A DNA stretch of 64,000 nt from Candidatus Krumholzibacteriota bacterium (GTDB taxonomy: Bacteria; Krumholzibacteriota; Krumholzibacteriia; Krumholzibacteriales; Krumholzibacteriaceae). Every line of letters starts with the position of its first letter. Within the stretch, counting starts at the first letter, position 1. A program made the translations under genes and the position numbers. The stretch covers positions 26,146 to 90,145 of the forward strand of contig JAFGEZ010000003.1 in the NCBI GenBank assembly GCA_016931295.1. Reading direction: 5' to 3'. This document shows positions 9,015-17,733 of the stretch, in pieces. Below the pieces are notes generated by a model. That model was not told the DNA's origin. It did no database searches and saw nothing but the letters and a program-made list of their open reading frames with translations.

Positions 9015-9887
9015 GTGGGTGAGATATTCGCCCTGACGACCGCTTTGATCTGGGCGATGGCCGTGATCCTGCTCAAGAAGTCGGGGGAGCGGATCCCGCC
9101 CTTCGTGCTCAACTATTTCCGGGTCGCCGTCTCCGGCACGCTCTTCGTCGTCACGATCCTCGTCGGCCGCGTCCAGTTCTTCGGACGGGCGCCCCTTGCG
9201 GACTACCTCGTTCTCGTGCTCAGCGGAACGATCGCGATCGCCGTGTCGGACACCTTCTTCCACCGGTGCCTGAACGTGGCGGGAGCGGGGATCACGGCGA
9301 TCGTGGATTGCCTGTATTCCCCCTTCGTCGTCCTGACCGCGTTCCTGCTGATCGGCGAGCGCGTCGGCCCGTGGGATCTCGTCGGCATGGGATTCATCAT
9401 CGTCGGCGTGCTCGTCGCCGCCGGGCACCGCCCCCCCCCGGGCACGCCGAGGCGGCGGATCGTCGTCGGCGTCATGTGGGGCGTGCTGGCGATGGCGACG
9501 CTCGCCTTCGGGATCGTCATCGCCAAACCGGTGCTGGAGCGCCATCCGGTGCTGTGGGCCACTGCGGTCCGCCAGCTCGGCGCCCTCCTCGTCATGACGC
9601 CCGTCGCCTTCCTCGCCCGCCGGCGCGCGACGATCGCGGCCCTGCGCCCGTCGCGCCACTGGGTCTTCATGATCCCCGCGGCGGTCCTCGGTTCCTTCCT
9701 CGCCCTGCTCTTCTGGATCGCGGGGATGAAATACACGCAGGTGGGCTCGGCGGCGATCCTCAACCAGACGAGCACGATACACATCCTCGTCTTCGCCTCG
9801 CTCTTCCTCGGCGAGCCCTTCACCCGGCGCAAGCTGGCCGCGATCATCCTCGCGGTCGCCGGGATCGTCATGGTGACCGCCCTCTAG
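9015..9887 (+). CDS. DMT superfamily (EamA) permease
   Basis: Integral membrane protein of 290 residues with ten predicted hydrophobic segments in two five-helix halves, each an EamA repeat (IWAMAVILLKKSG at the start of the first half, a similar entry near residue 155 of the second). Such drug/metabolite transporters export or exchange small metabolites; the substrate cannot be read from sequence. Start is GTG at 9015 after a GGGAG-type SD at about 9004. It is transcribed in the same direction as the S46 peptidase, but a stem-loop separates them, so it may have its own transcript. It converges with the secreted protease gene; only 61 bases lie between the stops. Confidence 0.85.
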   Translation: MGEIFALTTALIWAMAVILLKKSGERIPPFVLNYFRVAVSGTLFVVTILVGRVQFFGRAPLADYLVLVLSGTIAIAVSDTFFHRCLNVAGAGITAIVDCLYSPFVVLTAFLLIGERVGPWDLVGMGFIIVGVLVAAGHRPPPGTPRRRIVVGVMWGVLAMATLAFGIVIAKPVLERHPVLWATAVRQLGALLVMTPVAFLARRRATIAALRPSRHWVFMIPAAVLGSFLALLFWIAGMKYTQVGSAAILNQTSTIHILVFASLFLGEPFTRRKLAAIILAVAGIVMVTAL

Positions 9888-9948
9888 GCGGGCGCGGCCC
9901 GGTTTCCGGGGCCGGGCCAAGGTGGATCGGCCGCCGGATCGCGTCCGG

Positions 9949-12900
9949 TCAGCGGAGGTAGACGATCTTCCTCGTGGATACGAACGACCCCGTTCCCATG
10001 CGCAGGAAATAGACGCCGGAGGCGACGCCGCGTCCCGTGTCGTCCCGTCCGTTCCAGACGACCGTGTGGACGCCGCCGGGCATCCAACCCCGGACGAGCG
10101 AGCGAACGAGCCGGCCGGCCGGGTCGTAGACGGCCACGTCGACCGGGGCGGGCCCGGCCAGCGAGAAGCGGATCGTCGTCGTGCCGTTGAAGGGGTTGGG
10201 GAAATTCTGTTGCAGGCCGTTCGCGGCCGGCGCGGCGTCGCCGCCACCGGTCGCCTGCGCCTCGATGGAGAAGAGCCCGTCGCTCGCGTCCTCGCCCGTG
10301 TTGCCGGCGACGTCCCACGCGATCACCCGGACGCGGCACGAATCGCCGGCCGGGCCGTCGGCGATCCAGGAGAGAAGCGTGTCGCCCGGGGCGGCCGCGG
10401 CGATCTCGGTCCAGGCGCCGCCGCCGTTCCTCGACAGCTGCACGCTCACCGAATCCACCGCGCGGTCGTCCCCGGCAATCCATCTCACGTGCAGCGTGTC
10501 CCCGATCCCGACCGACTCGCCCCCGACGGGGGCGGCGAGGACCACGGTCGGCGGAACACGGTCGGCGCCGGCCACGCAGGCCCCCGACTGCGCCGCGTAT
10601 CCGCCGCCGTAGAGGAGGCTGCCCACCGCGGAGACCCGGTAGAACCAGCAGCCCGACGCCTCCTCGTGGAGCCAGGTGTTCTCGACGGGCGGAACGGCGG
10701 CGAGGAAGGTCGCCGCCGACGGGACGAACCCGTCGACGGTGTCGCCGTAGACGGCGAACCAGGCGAGACCGCCGGGAAGCATCCCGTCCCAGGAGAGGGC
10801 GATCGACGTGTCGCCCGCGGCCACCGCCGCGAGGTTCGCCACGCGGGGGGGCGCCGCCGTATCGGCCCCCGGGCCGCCGTGCATCCCCAGGTCGGCGCGC
10901 GAGCCGTCCGGGTCGGCGCCTCCCGCCGGGTCGCCGGCGTCGATCCCCGCGGAGTGCACGAGGAGCTGGTAGTCCATCGAGGCCGTATCGGCGAAGAGCG
11001 GATCCCCGGCGACGTTCGTCGAATCCGGCGTGAAGCCGTCGCAGTCGAGGGGCAGGTTGCCCCAGAGGCCGTTCCAGGAGAAGGTGAAGCCCGGGCCCGC
11101 CGCGTACACGCCGTTGCCGGCGCCGTTGGTGACGAGGTTGTTCTCCAGGGCGAGGGAGACGGGATTCGAGACGAAGATGTTCCCTCCCTGGTAGCCGGCG
11201 CGGTTCCTGTCGACGGTGTTGTTCTGCACGAGGCCCCAGCAGCTGTCCGCGTTGACGCCGCCGGCGAGGATCCCCGCCTCGTTGTCGGAAACGAGGCAGT
11301 TCTTTATCCCGATGAGGCCGGCTCGATGGCTGATGCCGCCGGCCGAGGAGACGGCCGAGTTGCCCGTGACGATCGTCTTCGAGAGGAAGAGGGAGGAACG
11401 GATGACGCAGATGCCGCCCCCGACGTCGAGGCAGTCGTTGCCGGCGAGGGTGTCGCCGTCGGATGCGACCGAGCCGAGCTCGACGTAGACGCCGCCCCCC
11501 TTCGCGTAGCCGTCGTTGTTTTCGAAGCGGTTCCCCCGGAGCGTCACGTCGGCGTGGAGGGCGTAGAGCGCGCCGCCGGCCCTCGGCCCGGTGTAGTCCG
11601 GATGCGGGGCGCAGTCGTGCACGTGATTGCCCTCGATCGTCGCGTCGACGTCGTAGAGGTAGATCCCGCCGCCGCTCTGTGCCGCGCAGCCGTCGATCTC
11701 GTTACCCTCGATGACGACCGATCCCGTGTGGCAGGCGATCGCGCCGCCGCCGCTGAAACCGCTGATCGAGGTGTAGCCGGTGGCGGCGAAGCGGTTGTTC
11801 CGGATGACGGGCGAGGCGACGTAGCTGAAGACGCCGCCGCCGTAGCCCCCGGCGGCGGGAAGGTTGGCCTCGCGCCCCGTTCCGCCCGTGATCGTGAACC
11901 CCTCGATCCCGCAGGGAGCGGGGCCGACGTTCATGAAGGAGACGGGGGAGCCCCCGCTGTGGATCGTCGTGACGTGGAGGCCGGGATCGCGCTCGAGGAA
12001 ACCGGCGTTCCAGCCGCCCATGAGATAGACGGCCTTCTCGACGGTGACGGCTTCGTTGTAGACGCCCGTTTCCACCATCACCGTGTCGCCCGGTTCGGCC
12101 GCGTCGACGGCCGTCTGGATGTCGGTGGCCGCCCACGCGGGCAGCGAGTACGGGGGGATGTCGCCGCCGGTCGGCGAGACGAACCGGTAGGGAGGGCCCT
12201 GGATGGTGAAATCCCCGTCGCTCCAGTCGAGTCCGCCGACAATTCCGGCGTAGCCGTACCAGGCGATCGCCTTGACACGCGCGGTGGCGACGGGAAGATT
12301 GGGGACGGTCCACTCGCAGCTCGTCGCGCCGACGATCCCCGAGGCGATCGTCTCGGGCCACGTGACGCCTCCGTCGAGGCTCAAAAAGAGCGTCACCGAG
12401 TCGGGCACGGCGCGGGAGACCGTCCACTCTATCGTCTGCGTGGAGCCGACCGGCAGGATCTCGCCGCCGTTCGGGGAGTCGACGCGCACGAAGACGTCCC
12501 AGGGATCGTACTGGATCTGGTAGGTGCCATACCCGATGTTGTTGTTGCCGTATTTCACGTAGCCGAACCCGTCCTCGCCCCAGCCGGTGCCCCAGGAGTT
12601 CTTGATGATCCACGCGCCCTCGCCGCCGCAGAGGTTGTCGTTCCAGCCGACGATGAGGACGGCATGGTAGCCGACGACCTCGTCCTCCCAGGAGAAGCAG
12701 CCCGAGGCGTAGTCGTAGAAGCGGTCGACGATGTCGATCGTCGTGTAGACGGGGCCGGTGAGGAGGGCTTCCTTTATCGAGTTGACGTCGTTCGAGACGC
12801 TCGCCCAGCCGGCGAGGTGCCCCTGGATCTCGCAGTTCTCCTCGGTGCAGGGGAGGTCGTCGCGGATCTGGTAGGGGTTGCAGGACTCGAGCGTGGCGCC

Positions 12901-13401
12901 GTATCCGAAGATGGCGCGGTAGGCCGAGACGGCCCAGCCGCCATCGCAGCCCGAATCGTACGGGTTGCAGTCGATCACCGTCTGTTCGGAGAGGTCGAGG
13001 CTCCGCTCCTCGAAAATGAGGATGTGCGATTCCATCTGGCCGACGGCGGCGAAGGCCCAGCAGGAGCCGCAGGAGCGCTGGTCCCTCGCGGGGGTCGTGC
13101 CGCCGAGCGTCCGCCAGTCGAGGACGGCGTCGTAGGTCGCCCCGGCGGGCGCGGTGATGACGGGGAGGCGTTCGTCCACGGGAAGGGGCGGGAGCTGCCC
13201 GAGACGCATCAGCTTCTCGGCCCGACTGAGGTCGGAGAGCGGCGTGCGCTTCGCGCGCCAGTCGTATTCGTGCTGTTCGAGGTGGCGGTTGAGGCGTTCG
13301 ATCCGCTCGTCGGTCTCGTCGGAGAAGGCTGGGGTGGCCGGCGCCGCGAGGGCGGCGAGCAGCGCCGCGGCGGCGAGCCGCGCGATGATTCTCGTTCGCA
13401 T
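9949..13401 (-). CDS. Secreted papain-family (C1A) protease with beta-helix and C-terminal sorting domain
   Basis: 1150 residues. A signal peptide (1-25) and short propeptide are followed by a C1A protease (about 70-300) with the oxyanion Gln and nucleophile Cys (DQRSCGSCWAF), catalytic His (GYHAVLIVGW) and Asn (IIKNSWGTGWGE). Next come an Ig-like module starting at a PNGGE motif, a right-handed parallel beta-helix (about 400-830) rich in N-N and G-G-G turns, an FN3-like module, a second PNGGE-type module (APVGGES), and a C-terminal NFPNPFN / YFLRMGTG / KIVYLR domain like type IX or FlgD-like sorting tails. The ATG at 13401 follows AAAGGGA; an upstream in-frame start to 13488 adds a non-signal leader. 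Likely role: extracellular or surface proteolysis of glycan-bound protein. The substrate is unknown. Confidence 0.9.
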   Translation of the reverse strand: MRTRIIARLAAAALLAALAAPATPAFSDETDERIERLNRHLEQHEYDWRAKRTPLSDLSRAEKLMRLGQLPPLPVDERLPVITAPAGATYDAVLDWRTLGGTTPARDQRSCGSCWAFAAVGQMESHILIFEERSLDLSEQTVIDCNPYDSGCDGGWAVSAYRAIFGYGATLESCNPYQIRDDLPCTEENCEIQGHLAGWASVSNDVNSIKEALLTGPVYTTIDIVDRFYDYASGCFSWEDEVVGYHAVLIVGWNDNLCGGEGAWIIKNSWGTGWGEDGFGYVKYGNNNIGYGTYQIQYDPWDVFVRVDSPNGGEILPVGSTQTIEWTVSRAVPDSVTLFLSLDGGVTWPETIASGIVGATSCEWTVPNLPVATARVKAIAWYGYAGIVGGLDWSDGDFTIQGPPYRFVSPTGGDIPPYSLPAWAATDIQTAVDAAEPGDTVMVETGVYNEAVTVEKAVYLMGGWNAGFLERDPGLHVTTIHSGGSPVSFMNVGPAPCGIEGFTITGGTGREANLPAAGGYGGGVFSYVASPVIRNNRFAATGYTSISGFSGGGAIACHTGSVVIEGNEIDGCAAQSGGGIYLYDVDATIEGNHVHDCAPHPDYTGPRAGGALYALHADVTLRGNRFENNDGYAKGGGVYVELGSVASDGDTLAGNDCLDVGGGICVIRSSLFLSKTIVTGNSAVSSAGGISHRAGLIGIKNCLVSDNEAGILAGGVNADSCWGLVQNNTVDRNRAGYQGGNIFVSNPVSLALENNLVTNGAGNGVYAAGPGFTFSWNGLWGNLPLDCDGFTPDSTNVAGDPLFADTASMDYQLLVHSAGIDAGDPAGGADPDGSRADLGMHGGPGADTAAPPRVANLAAVAAGDTSIALSWDGMLPGGLAWFAVYGDTVDGFVPSAATFLAAVPPVENTWLHEEASGCWFYRVSAVGSLLYGGGYAAQSGACVAGADRVPPTVVLAAPVGGESVGIGDTLHVRWIAGDDRAVDSVSVQLSRNGGGAWTEIAAAAPGDTLLSWIADGPAGDSCRVRVIAWDVAGNTGEDASDGLFSIEAQATGGGDAAPAANGLQQNFPNPFNGTTTIRFSLAGPAPVDVAVYDPAGRLVRSLVRGWMPGGVHTVVWNGRDDTGRGVASGVYFLRMGTGSFVSTRKIVYLR

Positions 13402-13499
13402 GCAGTCCCTTTCGTCGTCTTTCCGGTGGCGCCGGCCGCAAGGCGGCCGGACAGAGCAGTGCGGCAACGGGGCGCCGCGACGCCCCATTGTCGTTACTC

Positions 13500-13529
13500 A
13501 TTGTAACATATGTCCATTACGCGTGTAAA
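13500..13529 (-). promoter_or_regulatory. Putative sigma-70-type promoter of the secreted protease gene
   Basis: On the minus strand TTTACA (13529-13524), an 18-base spacer, then TACAAT (13505-13500); each hexamer matches consensus at five of six bases. A GTTAC-TCATT-GTAAC inverted repeat (13493-13507) overlaps the -10 and could be an operator. The ~90-base leader holds a GGGGCG/CGCCCC hairpin (13469-13486). The whole 13402-13763 gap (362 bases) otherwise contains only this and the moxR promoter. Confidence 0.6.
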
Positions 13530-13639
13530 CCGCCATGTGCCGGGCGTGGTGCCGCGGTCCGGTTGGAACTCGCGAGCGCCACGCGTGTACGTTGACAGAG
13601 GAGCGGCCGCCGGGCCCGGCGCCCGGAGGCGTTTCGCCC

Positions 13640-13669
13640 TTGCGCGGCTCGGGGGTGTTGCCGTATCGT
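13640..13669 (+). promoter_or_regulatory. Putative promoter of the moxR-bat operon
   Basis: TTGCGC (13640-13645), an 18-base spacer and TATCGT (13664-13669), ending 94 bases before the moxR ATG. The TTGCGY-type -35 recurs before other genes in this window (39631, 54352). Confidence 0.45.
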
Positions 13670-13763
13670 GTTGGGCGCCCCGTTTCGCCGCGGGCGCGAC
13701 ATCCACCCGATATCGTTCGCCGTTTGGACGGGCCGAGCCCGTCCGCGGGGAGAGGAAGATGCG

Positions 13764-14753
13764 ATGGCCATCGACGTCAAGCAGATCGGAGAGAAGGTCG
13801 AGAAGGAGAGCGCCCTTCTCGCGCGGGTGCGGAGCGAGATCGCGCGGGCGATCGTCGGACAGGAGTATCTCGTCGAGCGGCTTTTGATCGGGATGCTCTG
13901 CAACAACCACGTGCTGATCGAGGGAGTGCCCGGGCTGGCGAAGACCCTCGCCGTGACGACGCTCTCGCGCGTCGTCCGCGCCTCCTTCCACCGGATCCAG
14001 TTCACACCGGACCTCCTGCCGGCGGACCTCGTCGGCACGCTGATCTACAATCCGCGCTCGGGGGAGTTCACCACCAGGAAGGGACCGATCTTCGCCAACA
14101 TCATCCTCGCCGACGAGATCAACCGCGCGCCGGCGAAGGTGCAGAGCGCCCTCCTCGAGGCGATGCAGGAGCGCCAGGTGACGATCGGCGACGAGAGCCA
14201 CGTTCTCGAGGAGCCCTTCCTCGTGCTCGCCACGCAGAACCCGATCGAGCAGGAGGGGACCTACCCGCTTCCCGAGGCGCAGGTCGACCGGTTCATGCTC
14301 AAGCTCCGCGTCACCTACCCGACGAAAGAGCAGGAGAAGCTCATCCTGCAGCGGATGGCGACGAGCGATCCGTCGATCCGGATCGAGCCGGTCATGGAGC
14401 CCGGCGACATCCTCAGGCTTCGCCGGCTCACCGACGAGATCTACATGGACGAGAAAATCGAGGACTACATCGTCGACGTCGTGCAGGCGACGCGCACGCC
14501 TGACGCGTACGGGCTCGACGTCGGCGGCCTGATCCTCTACGGGGCCTCGCCGCGCGCGACGATCTTCCTCGCGATGGCCGCGCGGGCGCACGCCCTGCTC
14601 CAGGGACGCGCGTACGTGACGCCGCAGGACGTCAAGTCGATCGGCATGGACGTCCTCCGTCACCGCGTCATCGTCACCTACGAGGCCGAGGCCGAGGAGA
14701 AGACGAGCGAGGACGTCGTCTCCGCGATATTCGACAGCGTCGCCGTGCCATGA
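13764..14753 (+). CDS. moxR: MoxR-family AAA+ ATPase
   Basis: MoxR ATPases act as chaperones that insert metals or remodel partners bearing von Willebrand (VWA) domains. 329 residues. Walker A is GVPGLAKT, Walker B is ILADEINRAPAKVQSALLEAM, sensor 1 is in LATQNPIEQEGTYPLPEAQ and the arginine finger region is QVDRFMLK. A C-terminal lid domain follows. The ATG at 13764 follows AGAGGAA; the frame extends to 13668 without homology. The stop overlaps the next start (ATGA). It is the first gene of the BAT operon, whose VWA proteins BatA and BatB are the expected partners. Confidence 0.95.
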   Translation: MAIDVKQIGEKVEKESALLARVRSEIARAIVGQEYLVERLLIGMLCNNHVLIEGVPGLAKTLAVTTLSRVVRASFHRIQFTPDLLPADLVGTLIYNPRSGEFTTRKGPIFANIILADEINRAPAKVQSALLEAMQERQVTIGDESHVLEEPFLVLATQNPIEQEGTYPLPEAQVDRFMLKLRVTYPTKEQEKLILQRMATSDPSIRIEPVMEPGDILRLRRLTDEIYMDEKIEDYIVDVVQATRTPDAYGLDVGGLILYGASPRATIFLAMAARAHALLQGRAYVTPQDVKSIGMDVLRHRVIVTYEAEAEEKTSEDVVSAIFDSVAVP

Positions 14754-15625
14754 TCCCGAAGGAACTCGCAAGACAGATCCGCGTGCTCCAGATCACGACC
14801 CGGAAGGTCGTCAACGACGTGCTCGCCGGCGAGTACGGCAGCGTCTTCAAGGGCCGCGGCATGGAATTCGACGAGGTGCGCGCGTACATCCCCGGCGACG
14901 AGATCCGGACGATCGATTGGAACGTCACCGCCCGCACCGGCGAGCCCTACGTGAAGCGGTTCGTCGAGGAGCGGGAGCTCACCGTGTTCTTCCTCGTCGA
15001 TCTCTCCGCCTCGGGCGCCTTCGGATCGGTGCGGAAGCTGAAGAACGAGGTCGCGGCCGAGTTCTGCGCCCTCCTCTCGTTCTCCGCCGTCAAGAACAAC
15101 GACAAGGTGGGGCTGATCCTCTTCACCGACGGCGTGGAGAAGTTCATCCCGCCGAAGAAGGGCACGCGCCACGTGCTGCGCGTGATACGCGAGCTGCTCG
15201 ATTTCAGGCCGCGCCAGGCGCGAACGGACATCGTCGGGGCGCTCGACTACCTCGGCAAGGTCACCACGAAGCGCGCCGTCGTCTTCCTCGTCTCCGACTT
15301 CCAGGCCGAGGGGTTCGAGCGCTCGCTGCGCGTGATCGGCAAGCGGCACGACCTCGTCGCCGTCACCATCGCCGATCCCCGCGAGGTCAGGCTTCCCGAC
15401 GTGGGACTGATCGAGCTCGAGGACGCGGAGACGGGCGAGACGGTCCTCGTCGACACCTCCAGCGCGGCCGTCCGGCGCCGGTACGAGACGCTGGGGCGCG
15501 AGCGCGCCGGGCGTTTCCGCGAGCTCTTCGCCTCGATGGGCGTCGACCAGATCGAGCTGGGCACCGACGAGGACTACGTGCCGAAGCTCGTCGGCTTCTT
15601 CCGGTCGCGGGAAAGGCGGTACTAG
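14750..15625 (+). CDS. DUF58 domain protein (VWA-like), BAT operon
   Basis: 291 residues with the DUF58 signature PGDEIRTIDWNVTARTGEPYVKRF followed by a degenerate VWA fold (FFLVDLSASGAFG, where the metal-site pattern D-x-S-x-S is kept). No membrane segment is obvious, so this is the short soluble DUF58 type that commonly follows moxR. Start ATG overlaps the moxR stop; the next gene starts two bases after its stop. The likely role is as a MoxR client in envelope stress tolerance. The function of DUF58 proteins is not biochemically settled. Confidence 0.9.
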   Translation: MIPKELARQIRVLQITTRKVVNDVLAGEYGSVFKGRGMEFDEVRAYIPGDEIRTIDWNVTARTGEPYVKRFVEERELTVFFLVDLSASGAFGSVRKLKNEVAAEFCALLSFSAVKNNDKVGLILFTDGVEKFIPPKKGTRHVLRVIRELLDFRPRQARTDIVGALDYLGKVTTKRAVVFLVSDFQAEGFERSLRVIGKRHDLVAVTIADPREVRLPDVGLIELEDAETGETVLVDTSSAAVRRRYETLGRERAGRFRELFASMGVDQIELGTDEDYVPKLVGFFRSRERRY

Positions 15626-15626
15626 G

Positions 15627-16682
15627 ATGGACGATCGCGAAGCGAAGAAGGGACTCCGGCTGACCCTGGACCGGCGGGGGGACGGCGCGGGCCGGCGCAG
15701 CGGGTCGACGACGGCGCTCCTCGTCGTGGCGATCGTTCTCGTCGCGGCCGACCTCTTTCTCGCGCTCCGCGGCCGCGGGGCGGACCCGGCGGGGCTGCCC
15801 GCGGCGGATGCGCGGGATCTCGCCCTGCAACTCGAGGAACGGGGGCTGCTGGCGGCGGCCGGAAACGCCTGGACGGAATATCTCGCCGTCGCCCGGCCCG
15901 GCCGGGAGGCCTCGGGAAAGGTCTGGTACCGGATCGGGAAGCTCAGGCAGGAGGAGGGCGACTGGGAGGGCGCACTCGACGCCTTCTATCGGTCGGAGGC
16001 CCACGCGAGGCTGCCGGAGCTCGAGACGGAGATCGGGCGTCGGAGCGCCGAGTGCCTCGAGCAGCTCGGACGCTTCGCGGCCCTGCGCCGGGAGCTCGAG
16101 GAGCGCACGGCGGCGACGCCGGCCGACAGCGCCGCCGGCGGGCGGATCGTCGCGGAGATCGGCGACTGGAAGATCCGTCGCGCCGACCTCGACAGGCTGA
16201 TCGAGGCGGAGATCGAGACACAACTCGAGGCAATGGCCGGCGAACTCCCCGCCGAGGCCCGGAGAACGCAGAAGGAACGGATGCTCGAGGCGGCCGTCGA
16301 CGGCGGGCGCGCCGCATGGCTCGAGCGCTTCATCGCCGAGGAACTCCTCTACCGGCGGGCCCGCGAGGAGGGGATCGCCGACGAGCCGGCGGTCGCCGCG
16401 CTCCGGCGGAACCTCGAGCGGAAGCTCCTCGCGGGGCGTTTCCTCGAACGTTCCTTCGAGACGATCGAGATCGGGCCGGAGGATCTGCGGCGCTGGTACG
16501 ACGCGCACGCGGAGGAGCTCGCCGGCGACGACGGCGTCACGCCGGCCTTCGATGCTGCCCGGGAGCGTGTCCTGGCCGCGGTGCGGGCCGAAAGGGAGGC
16601 CGCCATCGTGCGGGAGACGGTCGGCGAACTGATGCGCCGCTACGGCGCCGTCATCCACCGGGAGGCGCTGGAGGAGCCATGA
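15627..16682 (+). CDS. Membrane-anchored TPR / SurA-N-like protein in BAT operon
   Basis: 351 residues. A single hydrophobic segment at about 30-50 anchors the protein, so the rest should be periplasmic. Residues ~60-160 look like two or three TPR-type helices (GKVWYRIGKLRQEEGDWEGAL). Residues ~175-300 resemble the helical N-domain of SurA/PpiD chaperones (GDWKIRRADLDRLIEAEIE, LLYRRAREEGI), but there is no PPIase domain. The ATG at 15627 follows GGAAAGGCGG. It overlaps the next start by four bases. Such a gene is not part of the classical bat set, so it may be a lineage-specific chaperone for the complex. I could not assign a precise family. Confidence 0.7.
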   Translation: MDDREAKKGLRLTLDRRGDGAGRRSGSTTALLVVAIVLVAADLFLALRGRGADPAGLPAADARDLALQLEERGLLAAAGNAWTEYLAVARPGREASGKVWYRIGKLRQEEGDWEGALDAFYRSEAHARLPELETEIGRRSAECLEQLGRFAALRRELEERTAATPADSAAGGRIVAEIGDWKIRRADLDRLIEAEIETQLEAMAGELPAEARRTQKERMLEAAVDGGRAAWLERFIAEELLYRRAREEGIADEPAVAALRRNLERKLLAGRFLERSFETIEIGPEDLRRWYDAHAEELAGDDGVTPAFDAARERVLAAVRAEREAAIVRETVGELMRRYGAVIHREALEEP

Positions 16683-17731
16683 GCGATTTGCGCGGCATGA
16701 AAACCTCTTTCGCGGCGGCGGCGTCGCGGCGCACGCGGGCGGCCGTCGTTCTCTGCCTTCTTCTCGCCGGGGGATGCGGCGAGGCCGGGGGCGGAAACGA
16801 GGAGACGTGGGAGATCGACCGCACGGTCACGCGCGGTCCCGTCGATTTCCGCGTCGCGGTGAGCCGGGAATCGGTCACGATCGCCGACCGGCTGACGATG
16901 CTGCTCGAGGCGCGCGCGCGGGACGGCTGGGAGGCCGAGCTGCCGCGCTTCGGCGACAAGCTCGACCGCTTCGGCATCGTCGACTACCGGTCGCCCCAGC
17001 CCGAGCTCGCCGCCGACGGCACGGTCGTCTCGAGGCGGTACTACGAGCTCGAGCCCTTCCTCTCGGGCGAATACCGCATTCCGCCGATGAAACTGACCTT
17101 CTCGCGCGAGGGGGACACCCTCGTCTACGCGCTCGAGTCGGACACGATCGCCGTCCGGGTCGGATCCCTTCTCCCCGATTCGACGCGGCTCACGGCGCAG
17201 CAGGCCGGCCGCTACGCGATACGCGACATCCAGGGTCCGGTCTCCTTCCCGCCCGACCGCCGCCCGGCGTGGATCGCGATCGGCGCGCTCGTCGCGGCCG
17301 GGGCGGTCGCCGCGGTCGTCATTCTCCGGCGCCGCCGCGCCCGGTCCGTCCCGCCGCCCGTGCCGGCGCACGTGAAGGCCTTCCGGCGACTCGAGGATCT
17401 CCTCGCTTCCAACATGACGGAGGAGGGGCGCTACGGCGAGTTCACCGCGGCGGTGGCGGACGTGCTGCGCGTCTATATCGAGGACCGGTTCGGCCTCCGC
17501 GCCCCGGAGATGACGACGGAGGAGTTCCTCTCCGCGGCGGAGTCGGGAATCGACGCCGCGCCGGAGCGCACCGGCATCCTCCGCGATTTCCTCCGGCACT
17601 GCGACCTGGTCAAGTTCGCCGCCCTCGAACCGTCGGCAGCGGACGTCACGCGCACCTTCGAGACCTGCCGCGATTTCATCGACGCGACGAAGGAGGAGGT
17701 GGAGCGGACGCCCGTCGAGGGGGCCGCGTGA
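16679..17731 (+). CDS. BatD-like membrane lipoprotein (small BatD paralogue)
   Basis: 350 residues. A hydrophobic N-terminus ends in LLLAGGCGEAGG, a plausible lipobox with Cys near residue 33. An Ig-like beta domain (about 45-180) resembles one BatD repeat (ESVTIADRLTMLLEARA, YRIPPMKLTF). A membrane helix lies at about 199-219, followed by a basic patch and a ~120-residue helical cytosolic domain like those in DUF4381/BatD C-termini. The ATG at 16679 overlaps the upstream stop; a second in-frame ATG at 16697 would also serve. It is followed by batA three bases after its stop. A second, shorter BatD-like gene beside a full BatD (20963) is unusual. Function inferred only from context. Confidence 0.7.
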   Translation: MSDLRGMKTSFAAAASRRTRAAVVLCLLLAGGCGEAGGGNEETWEIDRTVTRGPVDFRVAVSRESVTIADRLTMLLEARARDGWEAELPRFGDKLDRFGIVDYRSPQPELAADGTVVSRRYYELEPFLSGEYRIPPMKLTFSREGDTLVYALESDTIAVRVGSLLPDSTRLTAQQAGRYAIRDIQGPVSFPPDRRPAWIAIGALVAAGAVAAVVILRRRRARSVPPPVPAHVKAFRRLEDLLASNMTEEGRYGEFTAAVADVLRVYIEDRFGLRAPEMTTEEFLSAAESGIDAAPERTGILRDFLRHCDLVKFAALEPSAADVTRTFETCRDFIDATKEEVERTPVEGAA

Positions 17732-17733
17732 CC

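Noticed and set aside
9922-13506. 1194-residue open frame antisense to the secreted protease
   Set aside because: Composition is Asp/Arg/Val-rich without domains; the minus strand carries a full C1A triad and signal peptide.
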